DNA from: Neobacillus drentensis NBRC 102427
GTDB taxonomy: Bacteria; Bacillota; Bacilli; Bacillales; Cytobacillaceae
Direction of reading: 5' to 3'
Assembly (NCBI RefSeq): GCF_001591445.1
Contig: NZ_BCUX01000011.1
Location: forward strand, 62,001 to 126,000
DNA length: 64,000 bases
This document shows, piece after piece, positions 51,533-59,845 of the stretch. Numbering within the stretch: the stretch's first letter is position 1; each line of letters begins with the position of its first letter. The position numbers and the translations under genes are program-made. The notes below the pieces were generated by a model. The model searched no databases, was not told the origin of the DNA, and saw nothing but the letters and a program-made list of their open reading frames with translations.

Positions 51533-51606
51533 AAAAGATGCATTTAAGTTTACATAACATTATTATAAACAATAAGCACCTGACACTTTTTGTTATTTCT
51601 TAAAGA

Positions 51607-52116
51607 TTAAGCACCAATCTGATCAAGATAAAGTAGTTTTAGTTGTTTTCTCGCTCTGTAGATCCTTGTTTTCACAGTGCTGGGTTTTAAATCAAGGACG
51701 TGGGCAATTTCGTTTTCTTTTAAACCCTGTCCTAACTTGAGCATAAGTACGTCCTGATATTCATGTGTTAGTTTTCTGATAGCACGATAAACCTCCTCCA
51801 CCAAAAATCCTATTTCCACTTCCTCTTCCACGTTTTGCTTCATTACTTTCCCTAAACATTCAAAGCTTTCCTGCTCCATCGGTATCCCTTTCTTTTTCCT
51901 TTCGATACGGACAAAGTCTATTGCTGTTCTCGTTGCAATGACGGATAGCCAAGCACCTACTTTGCTGTCTTCTTCAATCGTTTCTATCTTTTTCATAGCT
52001 TTAATAAAGGTTTCTTGAACGACATCCTCTGCCAAATGTAAATCTCTTGTAATTGAATATCCTATATGAAAGAGGCGTTTATAAAACAAGCTATATATCT
52101 CAGAAAAATCAATCAA
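51607..52116 (-). CDS. ECF-type sigma factor
   Basis: 169 residues, TTG start with GGGAG upstream. Region 2 (FYKRLFHIGYSITRDLHLAEDVVQETFIKAMKKI, about 11-44; WLSVIATRTAIDFVR) and region 4 (LTHEYQDVLMLKLGQGLKENEIAHVLDLKPSTVKTRIYRARKQL, about 115-158). No anti-sigma factor gene is adjacent: a VanS-type kinase lies upstream and a PlsC remnant downstream. Its controller must be elsewhere, or the kinase pair may control it. Confidence 0.88.
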   Translation of the reverse strand: MIDFSEIYSLFYKRLFHIGYSITRDLHLAEDVVQETFIKAMKKIETIEEDSKVGAWLSVIATRTAIDFVRIERKKKGIPMEQESFECLGKVMKQNVEEEVEIGFLVEEVYRAIRKLTHEYQDVLMLKLGQGLKENEIAHVLDLKPSTVKTRIYRARKQLKLLYLDQIGA

Positions 52117-52124
52117 GCTAGATC

Positions 52125-52158
52125 ACTCCCATCTTTCTCCCATCTTTCTCCCATCTTT
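52125..52158. repeat. 11-bp tandem repeat before the ECF sigma gene
   Basis: Three copies of CCCATCTTTCT in direct succession (about 52128-52158), ending in the ribosome binding site region of the sigma gene. Confidence 0.75.
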
Positions 52159-52194
52159 CCCTTATCAAATAAACTTAATGAAATAAATGATTCG

Positions 52195-54438
52195 CTATTT
52201 TTCTAACTTCAAAGTAATATTTACCTTAAATAAATCACCATCCGTCTCGATATCAAGACGGCCATCATGGAGGTCGATAATTGATTTCGCAATGGCAAGC
52301 CCAAGTCCGGATCCCTCCGTATGCCGGGATGTATCCCCACGTTTGAACCTTTCAAAAAGCTCGTCAGTATTATCGCTTAGTTCATATTTTGAAACATTTT
52401 TAAACATAATGATCGCTTGGTCATTTAAAGTTGATATTGTAATATAGACACGCGAGTGGTCCAATGAATATTTAAGGATATTACCAATTAGGTTATCAAA
52501 GACACGCCAAAGCTTTTGTCCATCTACAAGGGCGTAAACGGGCTTTTGGCTATTGTTTACCCGGAACTGCAGACTGGATTCGTTGATCGTTTCATCATAT
52601 TCGGCAAGTGCTTGTTGCAATAGCTGGTCAAGATCGACTCGTTCCTTTACCAATTCAATATTGCCGCTTGCCATTTTTGACACTTCAAATAAATCCTCAA
52701 TTAACACCTTTAACCGCTTTGATTTCCGATCAATGATTTCAAGATAAGCGGCCCTGTCCTCACTTGACACATCTTCTGTTTTTAATAACTCGGTATACGT
52801 AATGATGGAGGTTAGCGGTGTCCGCAAATCATGGCTTACATTTGTAATTAATTCGGTTTTTAGACGTTCACTCTTTGCCTGATGACTCTGAGATGTTTTT
52901 ACCCCTTGCTTTAACACATTAATATTGGCAGTAAGCGTTGCCAGTACAGATCTCCCGGACACCTCTAGGTCCTCTCCCAGATTTCCAAGCGCCAGTTCAT
53001 TCGTTTTCTCAACAATCCGGTTAAAATAGCCAATTCTATTGATCAAGACCATCACTAGAGGAATTCCTATAGCTCCAAGAAGGATCATATATAAAAGAAG
53101 AAAAACGGGATGTACAAACATCATTAGGGCTGCTAACCCTAGACAAAAAACGATAGCCAGTAGAATAAACAACTGCGTACCAGTGCTTTGATTTAAAAAA
53201 GCTTCATTTAAGCTTCGCTTTCCTTTAGTAAAGTGTACCTTTATGCTGCGTCCTGCTTTATTTAGGAGCCCTTTTTCCCATGCCTTTTTTACATTTTGCC
53301 AATCCTTTAATTCCGGAACAAGGCATTTCCACTGTATAAAAGAAAGACCCCAGAAACACGATGCCACAGCTATAACAATAAAAATTTCCACAGCTCGGAA
53401 GGGATTTTGCGCTACATATATTGCTTGACTGCTTGCCTCATAAATGGAGCTAAATGCGACAATGCCAGCAATGATAAAAAGAATTACTCTTAAATCAATG
53501 GGAAGCTTGTTATAAAAAGGCCTCCATTTTTCAATTTTTGCTGAAAATCCTCGCGATTTTTTTCCTAGAATAAAACAGAGAATTAAAGCGAGTATGCCAG
53601 CCATGGATAAAACTAATAAGATGATTCGCATCTGTTTATAGTTTTCAGATCCACTCATGATTGAATTTGATAGGGATAAGGATTTAGGTATACCTATTTG
53701 TCCTTCAAACACCCCACTCGTTTTAGGGATGATTGAATTGATCAGACCTGCATATCCTGGGATCCCATAATTAATGGCATAATCTCTTGAGATTTGAAAG
53801 TTTGTAACAAACCGCATATTTTTAGGGTTCATCATGTCATTTGCTGATTGATCTTTTGGTAGATTAAGATTTGTGTGGACTTTACCTGTTGCGCTATTCG
53901 TATAATAATAACTAAATGTATCTTTGTACCGTAAGAAAACTGAGCGAGTATTCTCTCTTTCCTTATAGTATTCTTCTAATCTCTGTTCTTTTTCTTTAAT
54001 TACCTTGGGCCGAATATATTCATCACTTTTGAAGTTTTTCTTAATATCGTCAATTTTCAAATCCCTTTCGGCCGTTAAAGCATCCGCTGCCTCTTGATTA
54101 TTTGTGTTTAAATCTTCCTGAATTTGTGCTTCATATTGAGCGTTTATGTTATTTATTTGATCAGGGAGATTTCCATATCGATAACGATGCTCAATAATCT
54201 CGTCTTTCGTAACTGTTATCGCTTTTTTGGCTTCATCCAATGGAAGATCATATAGCTCAAACACACTTAAATACCCGGCGAAGGCATCGAGTTCGCTTTG
54301 GAATTGAGGAGTATGGAAATAGTCCCGATGTAGGTAATCGCTGCCGTAGGTGAAAAAGGCAAGGAGCCCACTTAGCCCAAAAGTAAATAGTAGAGTCCAG
54401 GCTGCAAAGATTGTTCTACTTCTCCATTTTGTAACCAA
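52195..54438 (-). CDS. Sensor histidine kinase with multi-helix membrane part
   Basis: 747 residues. A membrane helix near the N-terminus (about 11-30), an outside domain of about 240 residues, at least five more helices (about 270-460), a HAMP-like segment, HisKA with NVSHDLRTPLTSIITY (phosphoacceptor His) and HATPase with NLIGNILKYS and GSGLGLAI. Larger than usual for this VanS-type class. The TTG start overlaps the response regulator by 23 bases and has only a weak GGGG nearby, so the exact start is uncertain. Signal unknown. Confidence 0.85.
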   Translation of the reverse strand: MVTKWRSRTIFAAWTLLFTFGLSGLLAFFTYGSDYLHRDYFHTPQFQSELDAFAGYLSVFELYDLPLDEAKKAITVTKDEIIEHRYRYGNLPDQINNINAQYEAQIQEDLNTNNQEAADALTAERDLKIDDIKKNFKSDEYIRPKVIKEKEQRLEEYYKERENTRSVFLRYKDTFSYYYTNSATGKVHTNLNLPKDQSANDMMNPKNMRFVTNFQISRDYAINYGIPGYAGLINSIIPKTSGVFEGQIGIPKSLSLSNSIMSGSENYKQMRIILLVLSMAGILALILCFILGKKSRGFSAKIEKWRPFYNKLPIDLRVILFIIAGIVAFSSIYEASSQAIYVAQNPFRAVEIFIVIAVASCFWGLSFIQWKCLVPELKDWQNVKKAWEKGLLNKAGRSIKVHFTKGKRSLNEAFLNQSTGTQLFILLAIVFCLGLAALMMFVHPVFLLLYMILLGAIGIPLVMVLINRIGYFNRIVEKTNELALGNLGEDLEVSGRSVLATLTANINVLKQGVKTSQSHQAKSERLKTELITNVSHDLRTPLTSIITYTELLKTEDVSSEDRAAYLEIIDRKSKRLKVLIEDLFEVSKMASGNIELVKERVDLDQLLQQALAEYDETINESSLQFRVNNSQKPVYALVDGQKLWRVFDNLIGNILKYSLDHSRVYITISTLNDQAIIMFKNVSKYELSDNTDELFERFKRGDTSRHTEGSGLGLAIAKSIIDLHDGRLDIETDGDLFKVNITLKLEK

Positions 54439-55108
54439 TTCCCCACACCACCTTTAAATATCTTGGATTTTTCGCATCAATTTCAATTTTTTCACGAATT
54501 TTCCGGATGTGGACCGCCACTGTATTCTCCGCATTATAGCAAGGTTCTTTCCATACCCGTTCATAAATTTCGTGAATTGAAAACACCCGGCCGGCGTTTG
54601 TCATTAACAGTTCGACAATTTTATATTCAATTGGTGTAAGCTTCACCGGCTCGCCATGGGCCGTCACTTCTTTTGCTGATTGGTCTATGGTGAGACCATT
54701 TAAATCAATCACTTTTTTTATACCTTCAAAGGTCCCAAAGGTTACATACCTTCTCAACTGAGATTTCACGCGGGCAACAAGCTCCATCGGATTGAACGGC
54801 TTGGTCACATAATCATCCGCTCCCACCTGAAGTCCTAAAATCTTATCAGTATCCTCGCTTTTTGCACTTAAAATAATGATCGGTATGTTTTTCTTCTCAC
54901 GAATCTTATATGTAGCAGAAATGCCATCAAGCCTCGGCATCATAATATCTAAAATAATCAGATGGACTGGGTGTTCATTTAATAATTCTAATGCTTCAAT
55001 CCCATCCTTGGCTTTTAATACCGTGACCCCTTCATTTTTTAAATAAATTTCAATAGCGTCTCGTATTTCCTTCTCATCATCTACAACCAGCACAAAGTAA
55101 TTCTCCAT
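54416..55108 (-). CDS. OmpR/VanR-type response regulator
   Basis: 230 residues. Receiver with DDE near residues 9-11, phosphoacceptor Asp in LIILDIMMP (about 53), Lys in VTKPFNP (about 103); C-terminal winged helix (about 130-228) with LTPIEYKIVELLMTNAGRVFS and NTVAVHIRKIREKIE. It is first in the operon with the kinase. GGGG start region. Confidence 0.9.
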   Translation of the reverse strand: MENYFVLVVDDEKEIRDAIEIYLKNEGVTVLKAKDGIEALELLNEHPVHLIILDIMMPRLDGISATYKIREKKNIPIIILSAKSEDTDKILGLQVGADDYVTKPFNPMELVARVKSQLRRYVTFGTFEGIKKVIDLNGLTIDQSAKEVTAHGEPVKLTPIEYKIVELLMTNAGRVFSIHEIYERVWKEPCYNAENTVAVHIRKIREKIEIDAKNPRYLKVVWGIGYKMEK

Positions 55109-55567
55109 TTCCCCCCCACTTTCTAGCAGCCAACTTTCATTACCTTAATAGTAAACGGAAAATCTTAACATTCGTTTACAATAATCCTTAAGAATTTCTT
55201 AATATTTTTATATTTTTCCTTGAATAGTGATCAGGGAGTCCTAATCTATTAATATTTTTATTTTATATTAGAAGGTAAAGAGATTGGGGGCTTTTGGAGA
55301 AATAAACCAATTAAATTTGAGGATGTAGTATAAAAAGGTGATATTCTATTTTTCTGGATAAACAAAAGAAAAGAATCCACCCTAGAGACTAACTCAAGGA
55401 TGGATATTATTACTATACTTCCAATCATAGCTAAATTTAGGAATGTTAAAAAGACGGTGTCCGGCCTATTTTATGTAAACTTTATATAACTTTATGTAAA
55501 CTTTTCTTTACATTATGCATATAATACATTACTCTATGTAAAAGTGACCATACTGGGGGTGTAAACC
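55109..55567. other. Intergenic region with phased operator boxes
   Basis: Holds the response regulator promoter side, an upstream block copied at 47743-47805, and three TATGTAAA boxes (55472, 55493, 55535) before the membrane/XRE gene pair. No gene was recognised. Confidence 0.55.
55471..55544 (+). promoter_or_regulatory. Phased TATGTAAA operator array and promoter
   Basis: TTATGTAAACTTT occurs at 55471-55483 and 55492-55504 (21 bp apart) and a third CTATGTAAAAG at 55534 (42 bp further), with an inverted TTTACAT at 55507. A TATAAT -10 element sits at 55520-55525. The spacing keeps the boxes on one face of the helix. Confidence 0.6.
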
Positions 55568-56014
55568 ATGACCTATCAAGAAAAGAAAAGCATTGTATCG
55601 TTGATCAGCGCCATGCTCATTTTCGGATCTTATTGCTTGTACATGTACCCGCGGTACCCAGGGGGCGGACTGGAGTCGATGGAAACCTTTCGCTATTTTG
55701 GATCTTTCGTCCTCATCCTGACCTTATTTTCAATCGTCGCGCATATCATGATCAGCATTATTTTTAACATCGTCTTTAGAATGACGACCAGAGAAAAGGA
55801 ACCAAGATTTGCGGATGAACTGGATAAGTTAATTGACTTGAAAGCGGCCCGAAATTCATTTTTTGTGTTTATCGTCGGCTTTCTTGTGGCAATGGGATCG
55901 CTGATCATCTATCAGCCGTCCCAGGTGATGTTCATTATCCTGATCATTTCAGGATTCATTTCCGATGTGACCGGCTCCGTTACAAAATTTTATCACTATC
56001 GGAAAGGAGTGTAA
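55568..56014 (+). CDS. Small four-helix membrane protein
   Basis: 148 residues with four hydrophobic segments (about 11-29, 46-70, 98-114, 120-135). I do not recognise a named family with confidence; proteins like this (DUF2178-like) are commonly encoded just before an XRE regulator, as here (2 bases apart). Function unknown, possibly sensing for the regulator. Confidence 0.72.
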   Translation: MTYQEKKSIVSLISAMLIFGSYCLYMYPRYPGGGLESMETFRYFGSFVLILTLFSIVAHIMISIIFNIVFRMTTREKEPRFADELDKLIDLKAARNSFFVFIVGFLVAMGSLIIYQPSQVMFIILIISGFISDVTGSVTKFYHYRKGV

Positions 56015-56016
56015 CA

Positions 56017-56241
56017 GTGCGCAAAACGCTTGTCGGTAATCATATCCGTAAATTACGATTCCACTATGATGAAATGACTCAGCAGCAGTTAGCTGACAAG
56101 GTGGGCGTAACAAGACAAACCATTGTGGCTCTAGAAAAAGGAAACTATTCCCCATCGCTAGAACTGGCTTTTCGCATTGCTCACGCCTTTAACTTACCGT
56201 TGGAAGAGGTATTTTATTATGGGGACAACACAAAGCTGTAA
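56017..56241 (+). CDS. XRE-family regulator
   Basis: 74 residues, GTG start with GGAG upstream. Helix-turn-helix MTQQQLADKVGVTRQTIVALEKGNYSPSLELAFRIAHAFNLPLEEVFYY is the standard compact regulator of membrane/XRE pairs. It probably binds the phased boxes upstream of its partner. Confidence 0.9.
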   Translation: MRKTLVGNHIRKLRFHYDEMTQQQLADKVGVTRQTIVALEKGNYSPSLELAFRIAHAFNLPLEEVFYYGDNTKL

Positions 56242-56297
56242 GAACTATGATTGTTTTTACCATACATTTTTGAATTTATTAAATGGAGGAGATAAAA

Positions 56298-57005
56298 ATG
56301 AATTCAAACAAAAAAGCTGCAAAAATCGTGGGAGTATTGTTTATACTGGCAGCGGTTACGGCGATAGTGGGTCTTAATTTATATAATCCTATCCTAAACG
56401 GTCCCGATTACTTGATTAAAGGTTCCGAACACGCCAACCAGGTAATACTCGGAGCGCTCATGGAATTAATTCTTGTCATTTCAGCAGTTGGTACTGCAAC
56501 TACAATGTTTCCAATTTTAAGGAGATATAATGAGACTATAGCTCTTTGGCATGTTTGCTTTCGGTTTCTTGAAGCGATAATTATTACTGTTGGTGTAATC
56601 AGCGTACTATCCCTTTTGACCTTAAGCCGGGAATTTGTAGCATCAGGAGTTCCGGATATCACCTCTTTTCAAGCTTCAGGTACAATATTAATAGCAGTAC
56701 ATGACTGGACATTTATGCTTGGTCCACTTTTCATGCTGGGTATTAATACGATGATGTACAGTTATATATTTTATAAATCCAAACTTGTACCCAGATTCAT
56801 CTCCATCTTGGGTATGACAGGGGCAACTCTTGTTTTTATTTGTGCCTTGTTAGTAATGTTCGGTGTCATCCAACAAGTTTCTGTTTGGGGTGGTATTTTG
56901 GCGCTGCCAGTCGCAGCGAATGAAATGATTTTAGCAGTTTGGCTTATCGTTAAAGGATTCAACGAATCTGTAAATTTAAAAGGACAAAACTACCTTCCTC
57001 TTTGA
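56298..57005 (+). CDS. DUF4386-family membrane protein
   Basis: 235 residues from ATG 56298 (GGAGGAG upstream). Six hydrophobic helices (for example KIVGVLFILAAVTAIVGLNLY near 9-29, VILGALMELILVISAVGT near 50-67, FMLGPLFMLGINTMMYSYIF near 140-160), matching DUF4386. Function unknown. It lies 56 bases after the XRE gene and may belong to the same unit. A deleted relic of this gene is found at 47.8 kb. Confidence 0.82.
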   Translation: MNSNKKAAKIVGVLFILAAVTAIVGLNLYNPILNGPDYLIKGSEHANQVILGALMELILVISAVGTATTMFPILRRYNETIALWHVCFRFLEAIIITVGVISVLSLLTLSREFVASGVPDITSFQASGTILIAVHDWTFMLGPLFMLGINTMMYSYIFYKSKLVPRFISILGMTGATLVFICALLVMFGVIQQVSVWGGILALPVAANEMILAVWLIVKGFNESVNLKGQNYLPL

Positions 57006-57073
57006 TTACAAAATTGATCGATTTTGATTATTTATCCTTCAGAAAAAAATATAGTTTCAATTACAGAACAAAT

Positions 57074-57122
57074 AGTGTCAAGCACCATCCCAATTTTCGG
57101 ATGGTACCTGGCACTTTTTTCT
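57074..57122 (+). terminator. GTGCC-type hairpin after the DUF4386 gene
   Basis: 17-nt arms 57074-57090 and 57099-57115 (few mismatches) followed by six T residues. Near copy of 50778-50824. Confidence 0.78.
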
Positions 57123-57327
57123 GTTTATCTATTAATATTAATCTTCATTCCGCAAAACAATGCCATCGCTCATTTTAATGATATATTCAGCATAGGAAAG
57201 CATATCCTCATCATGGTGACCATTAGTGTAGTGATGTTTAATGTTTTAGTAAATTTCTGGATTAACCGAGATGAATGCTTTGCAAAATATAGCCTTTTTC
57301 CGCATTATTTATTTCCTGTTCTCACTA

Positions 57328-57371
57328 AAAAAAGTACCGTTCACATGGCGAGTGAACGGAACTTTTTCATT
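57328..57371. terminator. Terminator at the end of the McrBC-type operon
   Basis: AGTACCGTTCAC and GTGAACGGAACT arms with A run left (minus-strand U run) and T run right. It ends minus-strand transcription of the defence operon. Confidence 0.8.
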
Positions 57372-57385
57372 AATTTAAAAAGAAG

Positions 57386-57949
57386 TCATCTATATCGAAT
57401 TGTAATTAATATATCCTTTTCTTTCACACTCATAGCACGTGCAAATTCTTGACTGTGCCTGAATTGAACTCCAGCTAGTGACCCGCAATCAAAGGCCAAG
57501 CTCATTAATTGATTTAACCGCTCATACTCTTGGTAAATCCGATTCAGAATCAGTTGATACTCGGCGTCAATCTCCGCCACAGCCTTTTGATAGATAGAAC
57601 GAATTTCAGTAGGGCTTACGTTAAGTTGATATTGTATCAGTTTGAAAGACTCACCGATTTTTTTCATAATCGTGCCAAAGTTATCGATCAAATATACAAG
57701 CGTGACCGCAACAATACCCGTTAGGATTCCGCCCAATACCCCTGCAATCAGGTCTGCAAAAGCAACCAGTGGTGTTGTTTTTAAATACGTTGCAAACGAT
57801 TCCGTTAAGATGACCCCGACAGATGTGACAACAGCAGTTGTTAAGATTTTTGAAGCTTCAATTAACGCTTGTTTTCTCGTCATATCTGCAGGAGGATTAA
57901 TGAGTAATTTGAATGCTTTTACCAACGCATGAATGCCGTCATTTAACAT
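57386..57949 (-). CDS. Membrane protein of the McrBC-type operon, probably N-terminally truncated
   Basis: 187 residues: two long hydrophobic segments (about 35-55 and 62-90, LVAFADLIAGVLGGILTGIVAVTLVYLI) and a helical, charged C-terminal part (about 95-187). ATG 57949 has no ribosome binding site. The frame stays open upstream for 20 codons (ITVFINTFAKTAKNTARM) that look like the same protein but contain no start codon, suggesting lost N-terminal sequence. It follows the McrC-like gene by 81 bases. Family not recognised. Confidence 0.55.
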   Translation of the reverse strand: MLNDGIHALVKAFKLLINPPADMTRKQALIEASKILTTAVVTSVGVILTESFATYLKTTPLVAFADLIAGVLGGILTGIVAVTLVYLIDNFGTIMKKIGESFKLIQYQLNVSPTEIRSIYQKAVAEIDAEYQLILNRIYQEYERLNQLMSLAFDCGSLAGVQFRHSQEFARAMSVKEKDILITIRYR

Positions 57950-58030
57950 CCGCGCAGTATTTTTCGCTGTTTTTGCAAAAGTGTTGATAAATACAGTAAT
58001 AAGGTTTTAATCCCCAATTCATAAAAAACA

Positions 58031-59845
58031 CTAAACTTTAATATAATCCAAGAACTCCATAACAGTCCTGCTTCTTTGCACTAGTTTATCAATCGTCAAC
58101 TTTAATTTTTCAACAAAGTAGGCATGATCCAATCCTGGAGTCAGTTCGATTAGACTTACCTTATGATCAGGGTAATCCTTGCTCCCACATGTTCCATAAC
58201 GGTTGGGATAGATGGCCCATACTTCTTGAACAGGGCTCATTGTGCTCACTAATGGGTGGCTGCCATCCCCAAATAAATAGGGAGAATGGAGATGATCTCC
58301 GTAACTGACCAGCTGCTGCATGACCTCATTCCGTTGGTTATTCACAATTAGGTTCTCGTTCCAGATGGAGTTTCTTGGGCGGTATTTAAAATCGAATATG
58401 ATCGTACCGATGAATCGTTCATTCCTATATACATCCAAACGTCCATCTGGGCAGTTATGTGTTCCTCTTGTGTACAACGGTTCCTTCATGGTGGTTAGCC
58501 TGCTTTGTGAAGGTAAAAGTGCTTCATACACTAAATGCACTCTCAGCTCATCTTTTCTAAATTCCACTTCTGTATTTGCTGGAAGTGTCGGGACCAACAG
58601 ACTGTTTCCGTCTGGAGTCTGACTATATAACCATCCTTTTTCAGGAACAAACCCTAATTCTTCCCCAGCAAGAGCCTTGATGAACTGAAGATAACCCCAT
58701 ATTTCATAGAGCTTATCGGTCCGTTTCCACTGATAGCTATACGAATGGTGAATTTGTAATTGGAATTGCTCATTTTTGAGTTCCCGATAAAGCTGGTAAA
58801 GGGCACGATATCTGGGGTCACTATTCATAACTGGCGGGATGTCTGAAAATTGGTAGGTTCCAATCCTTTCAAACCACGGAGCCGTTTTAATCCATTGAAT
58901 CGCTCCTCTCATCTTCCCAGCCACTTCACCAAGTTTTTTTAGTTCAGATAGTGTCCGCTCTTTTTCTACCACAGTCCGAAACGGTCCAGCATCCTTTGAA
59001 TTTCTAATGTTTATTTCCGAATTTTGGACGCCTTCCATAAAACCGGTTAAGGTTTTTGAAATGGAAATAATGATTTTCTTCACGAATCGATTTTCTAGTA
59101 GATCATAGTTGATCGAATTCCTGGGTGTCATTAAAACCTGATTTCGATTCGGATTACTCCCACAATGCCGAATCGTTTTTTCATCAACAAACCTTGCCTT
59201 TTCTTTTGGGACGACCTGATAATCCTTGCTAATACGATAGTTGACCTTTCGATATAAATCACTAAGCGCGGCCATGACCGAAGGAAACCGGTTATTGATG
59301 ACGATAAATTGTTCGAGCAACCCTTGTGAAATAGCACCTAAACGATGATTCAATCCATTTTTTTGTAAAATGACTTCACGAGCAAGACCGCTTACCTCCT
59401 TTTCAATCTCTTCCTTCATAATTTCCCACTGTGTTTCTTCTATCTGTTTGGGTATCACCTTGACACCACTAAAATATCGTTGTTCATCACAAACAACCAT
59501 AATCCGATAGAGTCCAGGTATCAGCGGATAATATGCCTTTGTGTTATCAAAAAGCGCAACTGGTTTTTCAGAGGGTGCTAGATAAACCTCTCGTTCTAAT
59601 GGATCCACATGAAGCTTGGGTTCTGGAAGTGCTTCAAGACCATCCATAAAGAACTTGGCATCGTCCCGATTGGAGGAGAAGGTTACAGTTAACTCGATAT
59701 TTTCTTTGATTTCAATAAAGTTCTCTTCTCTTTTCTGAAGAATATCAAACTCGTTGGTAAAAAAACGGTCCAAAGGAAGGAAACGATCTTTCTCCCCGCA
59801 TTTCTGTGAAAAAATGACCTCAAATCCTTTAGAGGGTATAGCCAT
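58031..59845 (-). CDS. McrC-like nuclease subunit (DUF2357)
   Basis: 604 residues. The long N-terminal and middle part (DUF2357-like, with TPRNSINYDLLENRFVKKII near 238-257) is followed by a PD-(D/E)xK nuclease core: PDGRLDVY (Asp 471) and IIFDFKYR (Asp 485, Lys 487). In McrBC systems McrC is the nuclease driven by the McrB motor. Its ATG lies inside the 3' end of the McrB-like gene (17-base overlap), so the two are translationally coupled. Confidence 0.82.
   Translation of the reverse strand: MAIPSKGFEVIFSQKCGEKDRFLPLDRFFTNEFDILQKREENFIEIKENIELTVTFSSNRDDAKFFMDGLEALPEPKLHVDPLEREVYLAPSEKPVALFDNTKAYYPLIPGLYRIMVVCDEQRYFSGVKVIPKQIEETQWEIMKEEIEKEVSGLAREVILQKNGLNHRLGAISQGLLEQFIVINNRFPSVMAALSDLYRKVNYRISKDYQVVPKEKARFVDEKTIRHCGSNPNRNQVLMTPRNSINYDLLENRFVKKIIISISKTLTGFMEGVQNSEINIRNSKDAGPFRTVVEKERTLSELKKLGEVAGKMRGAIQWIKTAPWFERIGTYQFSDIPPVMNSDPRYRALYQLYRELKNEQFQLQIHHSYSYQWKRTDKLYEIWGYLQFIKALAGEELGFVPEKGWLYSQTPDGNSLLVPTLPANTEVEFRKDELRVHLVYEALLPSQSRLTTMKEPLYTRGTHNCPDGRLDVYRNERFIGTIIFDFKYRPRNSIWNENLIVNNQRNEVMQQLVSYGDHLHSPYLFGDGSHPLVSTMSPVQEVWAIYPNRYGTCGSKDYPDHKVSLIELTPGLDHAYFVEKLKLTIDKLVQRSRTVMEFLDYIKV

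Larger units (their letters stand above)
57006..57385. other. Intergenic region with two hairpins and a membrane-protein-like fragment
   Basis: Contains the GTGCC-type hairpin (57074-57120) and the terminator at 57333-57371. Between them, on the plus strand, the reading frame (about 57120-57330) gives two hydrophobic helices (YLLILIFIP, ILIMVTISVVMFNVLVNFW). It has no start signal, so it is probably a fragment or chance. Confidence 0.5.

Noticed and set aside
57024..57452. Plus-strand frame of 142 codons downstream of the DUF4386 gene
   Set aside because: It begins without a ribosome binding site, reads through a terminator hairpin and a second terminator, and overlaps the minus-strand gene; only its middle looks membrane-like, so it is kept as a possible fragment, not a gene.
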